Shown here: one piece after another, positions 16,535 through 25,288 of the stretch
Position numbering within the stretch: the first letter of the stretch is position 1
Layout: each line of letters starts with the position of its first letter
From: an uncultured Selenomonadales bacterium
Lineage (GTDB): Bacteria; Bacillota; Negativicutes; Selenomonadales; Selenomonadaceae
DNA: 54,555 nucleotides
Direction: 5' to 3'
NCBI GenBank assembly: GCA_946408355.1
Contig: CAMJRX010000014.1
Span: forward strand, 1-54,555
Made by a program: the position numbers and the translations under genes
The notes under the pieces: model-generated
The model's input: the letters and a program-made list of their open reading frames with translations, nothing else
Database searches by the model: none
Told to the model about the DNA's origin: nothing

Positions 16535-17494
16535 TCATATTCTAGATTGCGTCTTGCCGAAAATAAATTTATCGAGCAGGTCAATTAATTGCCCGATTTC
16601 CGGCTTAGAAATTTGAGCACTCGCCCCAAGCTCCTCGCCCTTCAAGCGCATTTCCTCATTAATTAACGACGAGAACAGCACAAACGGAACATCGCGGAGC
16701 CTGTCATTGTGGCGCACGAGTTTTAACAACCTGTGACCGTCCATTTTGGGCATTTCAACATCAGAGACGATAATCCCGACGTGTTCAGAAATTGAACCCT
16801 CTTTGCTTGCAAGCCCTTGCAGATATTCCCAAGCGTCTTGTCCGTTGCCAAAATCGCGAACGAAACGATAGCCAGAATCGTGCAAAGTCGAGACGAGCAA
16901 ATCACGCAGCATAGGCGAATCTTCTGCAACGACAACATGAACGTCCGAACGCAAGGAGCGAACGTCAGCGTCGGCGTCGGCAACTGTAGTAAGTTTTGCG
17001 TTAATTTCTGGATTAATTTCCGCGATAATCGTTTCAAAGTCGAGCAACAGAACAATTCGATTGGGCATTTTGACGATACCGACAACGCGGCTTTGGTCGC
17101 CAACTTCCGGCGAAGGCTCCATATCTTTCCAGGAAATGCGGTGTATGCGCGAAACATTTTCCACCAAAAAGCCTATGTCGTAGTTGTTAATTTCCGTGAC
17201 GATAATATTTTTTGCCTCGTCGCCGTTGGTGACATTCAAACAGCGCGGAAGATTTACCAGCGGAATCGCCTTGCCGCGCAGAGTAAACAAGCCGTCAATG
17301 TAGGGGTGAGCTTGCGGCATTGCGGTAACGGGCGTGCGCTGAATGACTTCGCGAACTTTGGCGACGTTTATGCCGTAATTTACGCCGCCTATGCTAAATT
17401 CCACTATCTCAAATTCATTCGTGCCAGTCTCCAGCAGAATCCCTTTCTTGTCGCCAAGAGTTTCCGCTCCCTTGCGTACTTTATCTTTAGCCAT
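16535..17494 (-). CDS. cheV: CheV-type chemotaxis protein (CheW-receiver fusion)
   Basis: 319 aa from the ATG at 17494, chosen because GGAGG lies eight bases upstream; the earlier ATG five codons upstream overlaps that ribosome site. The N-terminal CheW domain (FSIGGVNYGINVAKVREVI, IDGLFTLRGKAIPLVNL) is followed by a receiver domain with the Asp in VSDVEMPKMDG. CheV couples receptors to CheA and its phosphorylation aids adaptation. It is separate from the main che operon. Together with CheC and CheD it gives this organism three adaptation routes besides CheB methylesterase. Confidence 0.93.
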   Translation of the reverse strand: MAKDKVRKGAETLGDKKGILLETGTNEFEIVEFSIGGVNYGINVAKVREVIQRTPVTAMPQAHPYIDGLFTLRGKAIPLVNLPRCLNVTNGDEAKNIIVTEINNYDIGFLVENVSRIHRISWKDMEPSPEVGDQSRVVGIVKMPNRIVLLLDFETIIAEINPEINAKLTTVADADADVRSLRSDVHVVVAEDSPMLRDLLVSTLHDSGYRFVRDFGNGQDAWEYLQGLASKEGSISEHVGIIVSDVEMPKMDGHRLLKLVRHNDRLRDVPFVLFSSLINEEMRLKGEELGASAQISKPEIGQLIDLLDKFIFGKTQSRI

Positions 17495-17576
17495 TAAATC
17501 TGCCTCCATTTAATTGAGCCTTATTAATCGAATAAAATTTCGCCGCAAAAAATTTTTATCCTTCAATGTGATTAAA

Positions 17577-18161
17577 TTACTTAACAAGGTTATCGAAGTC
17601 GGCTTGCGGAACGAGTGTAACCAGCCCCATTATCGACAGAATTTGTTCAAGCGCAATGCGTGCCGTCGAGGTATTTTTAACTACAAAGTCAACGTCGCGC
17701 CAATGTTCAAATTCGCCGGTCTCGTCGGCAGTTTCCACGTAATATCTAATCTCGTCGTTTGAGCAACCTGCGCGGAGCATTCTGTCGACAAAAACTTCAT
17801 CGTCAATCATCAGGAAAATCGTCACGAGGTCTTGATTGATAAATTTCTGCAACTGCTTAATCCCCGCAACGTCATGCATAAGCGCGATACTAATTTTGTG
17901 CTTTTTGTAAGCGTCGAGCACTTCGGATTTGCGCAAGCCGTAAGAGTGCGCCTGATAGTTATTGTCGACGATAAATTTTTCTTGATTGTACCTGTCGCTT
18001 TTGACGGTCTGATAAATTTTGCGCTTATAAGCATAGCGGTCGTCGAAAACGCGGGTCGTAACCGTCGGGATATAGTGAATCCCCATCGACATGAGCTGAG
18101 AAACCATAGTGGATTTGCCGGACATATGCGGACCGAGGAAAGCGTAAATTTTATTTGCCAT
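17577..18161 (-). CDS. guanylate-kinase-like P-loop protein, unknown role
   Basis: 194 aa. A Walker A motif is at the very start (FLGPHMSGKST, residues 8-18), followed by an IPTVTTR segment reminiscent of the GMP-binding TTR motif of guanylate kinases. The usual guanylate kinase residues further on (for example the SVxYxF segment) are not evident, and the protein should not be taken as the housekeeping Gmk. Substrate unknown. It begins twelve bases after the zinc-ribbon gene 18174-18383, with GGAGG, so the two form a pair. Confidence 0.6.
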   Translation of the reverse strand: MANKIYAFLGPHMSGKSTMVSQLMSMGIHYIPTVTTRVFDDRYAYKRKIYQTVKSDRYNQEKFIVDNNYQAHSYGLRKSEVLDAYKKHKISIALMHDVAGIKQLQKFINQDLVTIFLMIDDEVFVDRMLRAGCSNDEIRYYVETADETGEFEHWRDVDFVVKNTSTARIALEQILSIMGLVTLVPQADFDNLVK

Positions 18162-18173
18162 GTAAATTCCTCC

Positions 18174-18383
18174 TTAACGTTTTTCCTTAGCGATAACGCG
18201 AACGGTGTCTTCGTCCTCGTCAATCTCCGCGCCGCAACGGGGGCAACAGTAATATTGAGTTCCGTCGGGCAGATTGCGTTTGCCTTTGCATTTTTGGCAG
18301 AAAATAAGACTGCAACGCTTGCATTCCAAAATTTCGACAAAATCCTTGCGTCCACACTTCGGACAGCTGTTATAAGTTGCCAT
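18174..18383 (-). CDS. small zinc-ribbon protein
   Basis: 69 aa. Three or four Cys-x2-Cys knuckles (CPKC, CKRC, CQKC, CPRC) fill most of the chain, so it probably binds two zinc ions. The C-terminus is acidic then basic. ATG with GAGGAGG upstream. No known name. It is coupled to the P-loop gene downstream, which suggests they work together, but the function is unknown. Confidence 0.65.
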   Translation of the reverse strand: MATYNSCPKCGRKDFVEILECKRCSLIFCQKCKGKRNLPDGTQYYCCPRCGAEIDEDEDTVRVIAKEKR

Positions 18384-18442
18384 GATAAAACCTCCTCAAT
18401 AATGCGAGTCATAGACACCACGAACGGGGGCTTGCAGTTAGC

Positions 18443-19140
18443 TTAAGCCACCGCGTTCGGCTGTATGACATCAACCCCGCGCCTCGCAATGTTCAGCGCG
18501 GCATTGATGTCTGCATTCAGCGCGTGCCCGCACGCATTGCAGACAAAATGCTTTTGGTCTCTTCGGTTTTTCTTATCAACATTTCCACATTTAGAGCAAG
18601 TTCGCGAGGTATTGCGCGGGTCGACATAAATAACCAAAATGCCCGCCGCTCGTGCTTTGTACTCAATAAATTGACGCAGTTGATAAAAACTCCATGAAGA
18701 CAGAACTTGTCGCATTGTTTTACAAACCGTTTTCCGCGTGCCTTTTCTTGCCCGTTCGCGAATCCCCTTGAGGTCTTCGAGAACAATGGCGCGTTGGGTG
18801 CCTTTTGCGACTTCAACTAATCTCTTCGATATACAATGATTAACATCGGCAACAAATCTTGATTTTTTTTGCCGACGCTGTTTAAGCTTTCTTTTGGCTG
18901 ACTTTGTGCCTTTTGATTGCAACCTTTGACGCAATCTGAAATAACGTCGACGAATATTTTTTACCTTCGTTCCGGAGTAAAATTTACCGTCGGAAGTCGT
19001 TGCAATTTTGGCAATACCCAAGTCAACGCCTAAAAAGTCGTTACGAGTATTTTTCAGGTTCGTCGGCACATTCGGCAACGAGGAACAAATAAAATTTGCC
19101 GTTGATATAACCCAAATCAGTTTGCCCGCGAAAATTCCAA
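18443..19140 (-). pseudogene. tnpB: TnpB (IS605 OrfB) remnant, truncated and frameshifted
   Basis: The long frame 18443-19078 carries the RuvC-like nuclease domain with all three catalytic acids (GVDLGI, VLEDLKGI, NADINAA) and the zinc finger CSKCGN ... CNACG. The family sequence continues upstream in another frame (GQTDLGYINGKFYLFLVAEC), so a one-base frameshift lies near 19047. The first 150 or so residues, with the wedge and recognition domain, are gone. TnpB is an RNA-guided nuclease of IS200/IS605 elements. No TnpA is present. It splits the gap between the 103-aa gene and the zinc-ribbon gene. Confidence 0.85.
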
Positions 19141-19144
19141 TAAA

Positions 19145-19327
19145 GTTTCGTGCGGAATTTTAATAATGCGGGTGAAGTTTAACGTAGTCAACAGGGCGGC
19201 TCCAATCGACATGTACGCCGGTTGCCTCCCAAAGCCGCGTCAAAACAATTTTTAAATTCTCCGCGCTCAAGTTCGGGTCAATATGTTCCGTCGTGAAGTC
19301 CAAAAGAGTTTCGTGCGGAATTTTAAT
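19145..19327. repeat. 20-bp direct repeat flanking the 3' half of the 103-aa gene
   Basis: GTTTCGTGCGGAATTTTAAT occurs at 19145-19164 and again at 19308-19327, with similar flanks. On the minus strand both copies encode IKIPHETLL followed by DF or EF, so the outer copy is a fragment of a second, lost copy of the 103-aa gene next to the TnpB remnant. Confidence 0.8.
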
Positions 19328-19471
19328 CTCGTGCGGCGTCGTCAAAAATTTTTCGGCAAGCTTTTTGCCCTCATCGTCGCCTAAATTCACGATAACTTTT
19401 TTTGCCGTCTCGTCAAACTCAACCCAACCAAGACTGCCCTTGAAACTTATTGCCACGCTAAAATTTTCCAA
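19160..19471 (-). CDS. 103-aa hypothetical protein behind the RND pump
   Basis: 103 aa from a TTG at 19471 with AAAGGAGC upstream, five bases after the RND pump stop, so it is co-translated. Soluble; no membrane segment or known motif. Hydrophobic and charged residues alternate, suggesting a small alpha/beta fold. Its stop codon lies inside the 20-bp repeat, so the natural C-terminus may have been altered by the recombination that brought in the TnpB remnant. Function unknown. Confidence 0.6.
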   Translation of the reverse strand: MENFSVAISFKGSLGWVEFDETAKKVIVNLGDDEGKKLAEKFLTTPHEIKIPHETLLDFTTEHIDPNLSAENLKIVLTRLWEATGVHVDWSRPVDYVKLHPHY

Positions 19472-19476
19472 TAAAA

Positions 19477-22400
19477 TCAGCTCCTTTCATGATAAACTGC
19501 CGCATACATGACTGGCAAAACCAACAGCGTTAAAACCGTCGCAACTAACAGCCCGCCCGCGATTACCACTGCCATTGGTCCCCAAAAAATACTAACCATT
19601 AGCGGCAACATGCCTAAAATCGCCGCCGCCGCCGTTAACATTATAGGTCGGAATCTTAAAATCGCCGAATCAATTATCGCGTCGTGAAGATTTTCGCCCG
19701 TAGCTATATGCTGTTGAATTTGATCGATTAAGATTACCGAGTTGCGAATTATCATTCCCGACAACGCGATTACTCCCAACTGCGCCACGAATCCCAGCGG
19801 CTTAGATAAAATTATCAGCGCGAAAATTACTCCGATTAATCCGAGCGGCGCAGTCAACAGCGTCAACGCCATTGCTTTTGCGTCGTTTAGTTGGAACATC
19901 AGCAACGTCATAATTATGAATACGACGAGCGGCAACATTGCCGCGAGCTGTTCGGTTGATTTGTCGCTTTCCTCCAAATCGCCGCCCGGTTTGATTGAGT
20001 AGCCAAGCGGTAAATTTTTTTGCAAATTCTCCGTCGCCGCCAATGCTTTAATTGCCGCGTCGTTAGCCGTGCCGCTTAAAATATTTGCTTGCACAGTGAT
20101 TGTCGGCTTGAGGTCGCGCCGTTCAATCAAGCCGTATTCCGCGTCGTAAGAAATTTTTGCAATCTGTTCAAGCGGCACATAGCCCGCCGTCCCTAAATAT
20201 ATCGGCAAATTTTTCAGCGCGGAAAGATTATTTCTGTCCGCCTCCGCAAACCTCAATTCAATGTCAATCGTTCTGTCGCCCGTGTAAAATTCTGCAACCT
20301 TCGCGCCCGTAATTTCGGTATAAAGTGTGGACTTAACCGCCTGACTTGACACTCCGAGCGCACGAAGTTTATTCTGGTCAAGTTCAATGCGCACGACTTT
20401 GGATTTTTCGTTCCAGTCAAGATGAACGTCGACGGCATTTGAATCTTGAGAAATTATTTCGGCAACTTCGTGTGCCAGCGCGTGAACTTTTTTAACGTCG
20501 GTGCCCGAAACGCGAATCATAATCGGATAATTGGCGGGCGGTCCCGTCTGAATCAGTTGGATATTCGGACGAACGAGTGGAAAATTTTCTGCCAACTCAT
20601 GACGAATTTTTTTAATCAGCTCGTCGCGGTTGTCGTCCTTTGCCGTGACGACAAATTTTGCCATATTATCGGCATCAGATTCCGGGCTAATCGTCAGCAC
20701 AAAACGCGGCGTATCTTGCCCGACGTAATAAGCATAATTTTTTAAGTTAGCGCGTTCGTTATCTAAAAACTTTGCAAATCTATCTGCTTCGGTTTGCGTC
20801 GCCGCCAGTGATGAACCTTCCGGCAATCTCAATTCGATTAAAATTTCGGGGCGGATTGACGGCGGGAAAAATTCTTGCTGAACGAATTCCGACGCAAACA
20901 TCGTTGCCGCAAATGCGCAGATTGTCCCGCTCAAAACCAAGATTTTGTTGTCTAAAAAAATTTCAAGCACGCGGCGGAAGATTCTATAAAAGCGGCTGTC
21001 GTAAAGTTCCGCCTCAGATTTTTTCTCGACTTTGATTATGTACGTTCCGAAAAGCGGCGCAACCATTACTGAAACTATCCACGACAGAATCAGCGCGATT
21101 GCTACTACCCAAAACATATCGCGACAAAATTCGCTTGCAATTCCTTTGGCGAACGCAACAGGAATAAATCCCGCGCAGGTTATCAGAGTGCCCGTTAACA
21201 TTGGCTTAGCTGTCACGTTAAACGCATGACACGCCGCATCAAATCTTGATAAGCCGCGCTCAAGTTGCACACTCATCATTTCCACAGCAATTATCGCGTC
21301 GTCAACTAAAAGTCCTAATGCAATTATCAGCGAGCCGAGTGAAACTTTGTGCAAGGCAATTCCCAGCGCGTACATAAAACAGAACGTTCCCGCCAAAACC
21401 AACGGTATACAGCCTGCCACAACTAATCCCGTGCGCAATCCTAAACTTGCAAAGCTCACGGCTAAAACTATCACGATTGCTAAGATTAAAGTTTCGACGA
21501 ATTCGCCGATTGATTCTTTGACGACTTGCGGTTGGTCGGAAACTGGATGAAGTTCTAAGCCCAGCGGCAGTTCCGATTGAATTTGCTCAACCATGCTATC
21601 GAGGTTTTCGCCAAGCTCTAAAATATTTCCGCCGTCCTCCATTGATATAGCAATTCCAATGGCGGGCTTGCCGTTAAAAAACATTTTTGATTCGGGCGGG
21701 TCAACAAATCGCCGCTCAACTTTTGCAATATCTCCAAGCCGGAAAATTTTACCGTCGGCGTTTATCGGCAAATTTTTTATCTCGTCCACGTCGTCGAAAA
21801 TCCCCGTAACACGCAGATAAACATTGTCGCTTGAAGTGTCAACCATACCGGCGGGTGCCATAGTGTTCTGCGCGGCGAGTGTGTCAGAAATAATTTGCGT
21901 ACTTATTCCGAGTTCAGAAAGTTTAGTTTGCTCAATTTCAACGTAAACAATTTCGCTTTGCACGCCGACAAGTTCAATCTTTTTAACGTCGTCGACACCG
22001 AGCATTAAGCGGCGAATTTCTTCAGCATTTTTGCGAAGTTCTTCGTAAGAAAAGCCGTCGCCGGTCAGCGCGTAAATCGAGCTGAAAACTTCATCATAAG
22101 TATCGTTAAAGAAAGGTCCCATGACGCCTTCGGGTAATTCATCTTTAATATCGTTGCAAAAATTGCGAACTTCGTGCCACGTCGGGCGAATTTGTTCGGT
22201 TGGAGGGTTCTCGTCAAGTTCAATATAAATTGTCGTTTCACCTGGTCGAGTCTCGCTGGTCAAGGAGTCAAGGTTCGGAATATCCTGCAATTTCTTTTCG
22301 AGTTTGTCAGTAACTTGCTCCTGCATCTCGTCAGCGGTCGCGCCCGGCCAATGTGCGGCGATAATCATCTCGCGCACGACGAATTTGGGATCTTCCATGC

Positions 22401-22503
22401 GTCCAAGTTGAAAGTAAGAAAAAATCCCGCCGATAAACGCCACTATTATAAAATACCAAACGAGCGGGCGATTGTTTAAAGAAAGTTCCGTTAAGTTCCG
22501 CAT
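19477..22503 (-). CDS. RND-family efflux pump inner-membrane transporter
   Basis: 1008 aa from the ATG at 22503, one base after the adaptor stop; an upstream in-frame start would overlap that gene by 18 codons. The RND layout is complete: an N-terminal membrane helix (VWYFIIVAFIGGIFSYF), a large periplasmic loop, TM4 with the proton-relay pair in GLLVDDAIIAVEMM, a second periplasmic loop and six C-terminal helices. Length and motifs fit the AcrB/HAE1-like drug pumps of Gram-negative type; no heavy-metal signature was sought. With the adaptor upstream it forms two parts of a tripartite pump. No outer-membrane TolC-like gene is next to it. Confidence 0.92.
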   Translation of the reverse strand: MRNLTELSLNNRPLVWYFIIVAFIGGIFSYFQLGRMEDPKFVVREMIIAAHWPGATADEMQEQVTDKLEKKLQDIPNLDSLTSETRPGETTIYIELDENPPTEQIRPTWHEVRNFCNDIKDELPEGVMGPFFNDTYDEVFSSIYALTGDGFSYEELRKNAEEIRRLMLGVDDVKKIELVGVQSEIVYVEIEQTKLSELGISTQIISDTLAAQNTMAPAGMVDTSSDNVYLRVTGIFDDVDEIKNLPINADGKIFRLGDIAKVERRFVDPPESKMFFNGKPAIGIAISMEDGGNILELGENLDSMVEQIQSELPLGLELHPVSDQPQVVKESIGEFVETLILAIVIVLAVSFASLGLRTGLVVAGCIPLVLAGTFCFMYALGIALHKVSLGSLIIALGLLVDDAIIAVEMMSVQLERGLSRFDAACHAFNVTAKPMLTGTLITCAGFIPVAFAKGIASEFCRDMFWVVAIALILSWIVSVMVAPLFGTYIIKVEKKSEAELYDSRFYRIFRRVLEIFLDNKILVLSGTICAFAATMFASEFVQQEFFPPSIRPEILIELRLPEGSSLAATQTEADRFAKFLDNERANLKNYAYYVGQDTPRFVLTISPESDADNMAKFVVTAKDDNRDELIKKIRHELAENFPLVRPNIQLIQTGPPANYPIMIRVSGTDVKKVHALAHEVAEIISQDSNAVDVHLDWNEKSKVVRIELDQNKLRALGVSSQAVKSTLYTEITGAKVAEFYTGDRTIDIELRFAEADRNNLSALKNLPIYLGTAGYVPLEQIAKISYDAEYGLIERRDLKPTITVQANILSGTANDAAIKALAATENLQKNLPLGYSIKPGGDLEESDKSTEQLAAMLPLVVFIIMTLLMFQLNDAKAMALTLLTAPLGLIGVIFALIILSKPLGFVAQLGVIALSGMIIRNSVILIDQIQQHIATGENLHDAIIDSAILRFRPIMLTAAAAILGMLPLMVSIFWGPMAVVIAGGLLVATVLTLLVLPVMYAAVYHERS

Positions 22504-22504
22504 G

Positions 22505-23554
22505 TCAATCACCCGTCCTAACGGCTTGCCCGTCGCGCAACTTGTGAACGCCAGCAACTACAACTATATCGCCAGCCTCAAGCCCGCGAACTTGAACGTT
22601 GTTATTGTTAAAGGCAGTGACTTCGATTTTTTTCAACGAAACTTTTCCGCCGTCGACAAGCCAAACCTGCGCGGCGTCGCCAGTCTGATAAATCGCATTC
22701 AACGGAAGAATAATTACTCCCGTCGAAGTGGAGGAATTCATTACAACGTTAGCCGTCATGCCGAGCTGAATATTTGGAACGTCGGGAATAGAAATTTTAA
22801 CGGTAAAAGTTCTGGACGCCGAATCAGCCATAGGAGAAATTTCGCGAACGGTGCCACTTACAATATCCCGCGTCGCCCAAAAATCAATCGAAACGTTTTG
22901 CCCGATTTGGACGGCGGAAATTTTATTTTCGGGAATGTTAATGACGACTTCAAGTTCGCCGGTCTGCACGAGAGTTAAAACATTTTGCCCAGCCGCGACA
23001 ACTTGCCCAATTTCCGCATTGACAGCTGAAATAACTCCGTTGGCATTGGCGGTTAGCGTCGTGTAGTCGAGGGCGTTTTGGCTTTGTTGAGCTTGAGCAA
23101 CTGCGGCGTCATAAGCGGCTTTGGCGGCGTCATATTGAGTTTTGTATTGGTCGAGAACGGCGGCGGCAATCGCTTCCGCTTTAAAGAGTTCGGAATATCT
23201 GTCGAAGTTAGCCTTAGCGAGTTTGAGTTGAGCGAGCGTCGAGGCAACTTGCGCGTCGGCACTGTGGGATTGTTCGACAATATCTTTCGGGTCAAGCGTC
23301 ATCAAAACATCGCCAGCACGAACAACCGAGCCTGTCTGCACGTCGCGAGAAATTATTTTGCCGCCAACTTGAAATGACAAATTTGTTTCGTAGCGACCTT
23401 TAACGACGCCCGAATAATTTTCTTCCTGCACGGCGTTGGTGAGCGTAATTTTTTGAACTTTAACGAGCGGCGTTTTTGGAACGATGACTTCTTCATTACA
23501 GCCGGCGAGTAAAAAGCTTACTGCAATGATTCCGACTAGAAATTTTTTCTTCAA
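22505..23554 (-). CDS. RND pump periplasmic adaptor lipoprotein (MFP)
   Basis: 349 aa. I choose a TTG at 23554 because AGGCGG lies seven bases upstream and the product then starts with an ideal lipoprotein signal (KKKFLVGIIAVSFLLAGC, with the lipobox cysteine). The GTG three codons upstream overlaps the ribosome site. The body has the biotinyl-lipoyl hairpin (residues about 60-190 with an alanine-rich coiled coil) and a beta-barrel region. It bridges the RND transporter to an outer-membrane channel. Its stop is followed at once by the transporter start, a tight pair. Confidence 0.9.
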   Translation of the reverse strand: MKKKFLVGIIAVSFLLAGCNEEVIVPKTPLVKVQKITLTNAVQEENYSGVVKGRYETNLSFQVGGKIISRDVQTGSVVRAGDVLMTLDPKDIVEQSHSADAQVASTLAQLKLAKANFDRYSELFKAEAIAAAVLDQYKTQYDAAKAAYDAAVAQAQQSQNALDYTTLTANANGVISAVNAEIGQVVAAGQNVLTLVQTGELEVVINIPENKISAVQIGQNVSIDFWATRDIVSGTVREISPMADSASRTFTVKISIPDVPNIQLGMTANVVMNSSTSTGVIILPLNAIYQTGDAAQVWLVDGGKVSLKKIEVTAFNNNNVQVRGLEAGDIVVVAGVHKLRDGQAVRTGD

Positions 23555-23560
23555 AAAAAT

Positions 23561-23604
23561 CACCGCCTAAAATTTTTTATCATTATAACATTTAGGCGGC
23601 GCGT
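23561..23604 (-). promoter_or_regulatory. probable promoter with inverted repeat ahead of RND operon
   Basis: A perfect TATAAT (minus strand, 23582-23587) has a poor -35. It is framed by an inverted repeat CCGCCTAAA / TTTAGGCGG; the downstream arm contains the adaptor's ribosome site. This could be a repressor operator or, with the T7 that follows, a weak terminator of pduX. Confidence 0.4.
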
Positions 23605-23619
23605 TTGTACACGAAAAAT

Positions 23620-24402
23620 TTAAACAGCAAGTCGCGTTAACGTTATGAACTGCAGGAAGTCAAAAATTTTTTGGACGGCGGAAATTTTTTCTACAACGTG
23701 CAAATCGTCTTCGTGAAAAAAAATTCCCGTCACGGTTCCTGAATGCGCCACGTTAACGGCAATCGCTCCCAATTCTTTTGCAAAGTTCATAAGTTCTTCC
23801 AGTCCGCGCTTATATAAAATTTTCTGATTGGCGAGCGCGGAATTTTTTACGAGTTCAAAATTAATTTCGTCGTCTAGGGCAGGGAACTCAAAATCACTGC
23901 GACGATTAAACTTAAGCGTATCGACTTCGCCGCCATAATCGAAGACAGCAATTTGAAATTTTTCTTTCGTCCGAATTCTTTTCACGAGTTGACCGGTTAA
24001 CGGATTCATAGCGACGACGCCCGCATAAAAAATTCCGTCCGTTGGTTCAATCTCCGTACAAAGTTTGCCGAGTTCATCGGGCGAAAAATTTTTTCCGAGT
24101 GACAACGCAACGGCTTGCGCGACTGTCGCCATATCAGCCGAAGACGACGCCATACCTTTGCCGTGAGGAAGTTCCGAAGTTAACCGCACGCCGAATTTAA
24201 AATCTTCCACACCGAAAATTTTTAAAACTTTATCGAGCATTGCCAGCGATTTGGAGCCAAGTCCGTCGACGCCAGCGAATTCGTCAGATACAACAGCTGC
24301 CGAATATTTTTCAATCGGGCAAGTTATCAAAATCGGTTCGCCGCAATAAAAACCTTGCGCCAATTCTCCGCACGTACCACGCATTTTTGCCGTAAGTTTC
24401 AT
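23620..24402 (-). CDS. pduX: GHMP kinase, PduX-like L-threonine kinase
   Basis: 260 aa. The GHMP phosphate-binding loop is LPHGKGMASSSADMAT (about residues 83-98), and the N-terminus (RGTCGELAQG) is typical of the PduX family. PduX phosphorylates L-threonine to provide the aminopropanol linker of cobalamin. Overlap by four bases with cobS (ATGA) fits that pathway well. The general kinase fold is certain; the threonine substrate is inferred from family and context. Confidence 0.85.
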   Translation of the reverse strand: MKLTAKMRGTCGELAQGFYCGEPILITCPIEKYSAAVVSDEFAGVDGLGSKSLAMLDKVLKIFGVEDFKFGVRLTSELPHGKGMASSSADMATVAQAVALSLGKNFSPDELGKLCTEIEPTDGIFYAGVVAMNPLTGQLVKRIRTKEKFQIAVFDYGGEVDTLKFNRRSDFEFPALDDEINFELVKNSALANQKILYKRGLEELMNFAKELGAIAVNVAHSGTVTGIFFHEDDLHVVEKISAVQKIFDFLQFITLTRLAV

Positions 24403-25172
24403 TTCAAATAGTTTCCAATTAATAAAAAAGTTATCAGCACGAACATTTCAGCTAAAACAGTTACTGCGCCGTAAATGTCGCCCGTTACGCCGCCGATTTT
24501 TTTCATTGCGAAGTTTGCAAATCTCACTGAAACAATACGTACAACTAAACTTGCCATTCCCGCGCTGAAGAAAAACATTACGCTGATTAGGTTGAGCGGC
24601 AGAAGTAATAAAAACATTCCAATCCACGAAAAAATAAGCGTCCGTTGCGTCGTGAATTGTGCGAACGCCTTGCCCATGCCTTCAGGTCGAGCGTATGGAA
24701 AAGAGACGATTATCAAAACCATTATTTGTCTAGCGATTATCGGTGCAGAATAAATCGCCGCACAAAGCCACCACGTCGACAACTTTGCCAGTTCAGCCAA
24801 CGTACAGATTTCAATCGCCGCAACTAAAATCATACTTACTACGCCGAATGAACCTGCGCGGGAATCTTTCATTATCTCCAAAATTTTTTCCCGTTCGCGA
24901 CCAGAAAATAATCCGTCTACCGAATCCATTAGCCCATCGCAATGCATTCCGCCCGTTAAAATTACTAGCGACGCAAAACCTACTGCGCCCGTTAACAGCG
25001 GCAAGTTTAAAAGATTTATCGCTCCGACAACGCCCGCGCAGATTATTCCGATTATCGCCCCGACGGCAGGAAAATATTTTACCGATTCGCCGAAACTTTT
25101 TTCCGTCCATACACTTTGCTTTACGACAAATATCCGCGTTAAAAATTGTAAAGCGATTAAAAATGAATTCAT
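24399..25172 (-). CDS. cobS: adenosylcobinamide-GDP ribazoletransferase CobS
   Basis: 257 aa with about six membrane segments. The family signature is the soluble loop GGMHCDGLMDSVDGLFSGRERE, with the acidic residues that bind magnesium, followed by KDSRAGSFGV. It joins adenosylcobinamide-GDP to alpha-ribazole in the last steps of B12 assembly, at the inner membrane. ATG with AGGCGG upstream. The upstream gap is only about 110 bases, and I see no cobalamin riboswitch in it. Confidence 0.93.
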   Translation of the reverse strand: MNSFLIALQFLTRIFVVKQSVWTEKSFGESVKYFPAVGAIIGIICAGVVGAINLLNLPLLTGAVGFASLVILTGGMHCDGLMDSVDGLFSGREREKILEIMKDSRAGSFGVVSMILVAAIEICTLAELAKLSTWWLCAAIYSAPIIARQIMVLIIVSFPYARPEGMGKAFAQFTTQRTLIFSWIGMFLLLLPLNLISVMFFFSAGMASLVVRIVSVRFANFAMKKIGGVTGDIYGAVTVLAEMFVLITFLLIGNYLK

Positions 25173-25211
25173 AAATTTTCACCGCCTGCATAATATAAAA
25201 TTTAAAACTGA

Positions 25212-25241
25212 TTGTACAGCGATAAAATTTTTTGCTATAAT
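25212..25241 (+). promoter_or_regulatory. sigma-70-type promoter for nhaC
   Basis: TTGTAC (25212-25217) and TATAAT (25236-25241) with an 18-bp spacer, 48 bases before the nhaC start. It lies in the short divergent region shared with cobS. Confidence 0.55.
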
Positions 25242-25288
25242 CTCTGCGTTTTAAAGGTTCACTTAAAGCTTATGGGAGGTTTTTGTTG

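Noticed and set aside
16817-17497. Open frame of 226 aa on the plus strand opposite cheV
   Set aside because: CheV is certain by domains; the antisense product has no family features.
17577-18161. Housekeeping guanylate kinase (gmk)
   Set aside because: The Walker A loop fits but the conserved GMP-binding and lid segments are not evident, and the context is unusual.
17832-18446. Open frame of 204 aa on the plus strand opposite the P-loop and zinc ribbon genes
   Set aside because: It has no ribosome site and covers two minus-strand genes with good starts.
25173-25288. Cobalamin riboswitch ahead of cobS
   Set aside because: The intergenic space is about 110 bases and shared with a divergent gene; I see no B12-box-like sequence, and a full riboswitch would not fit with the promoter.
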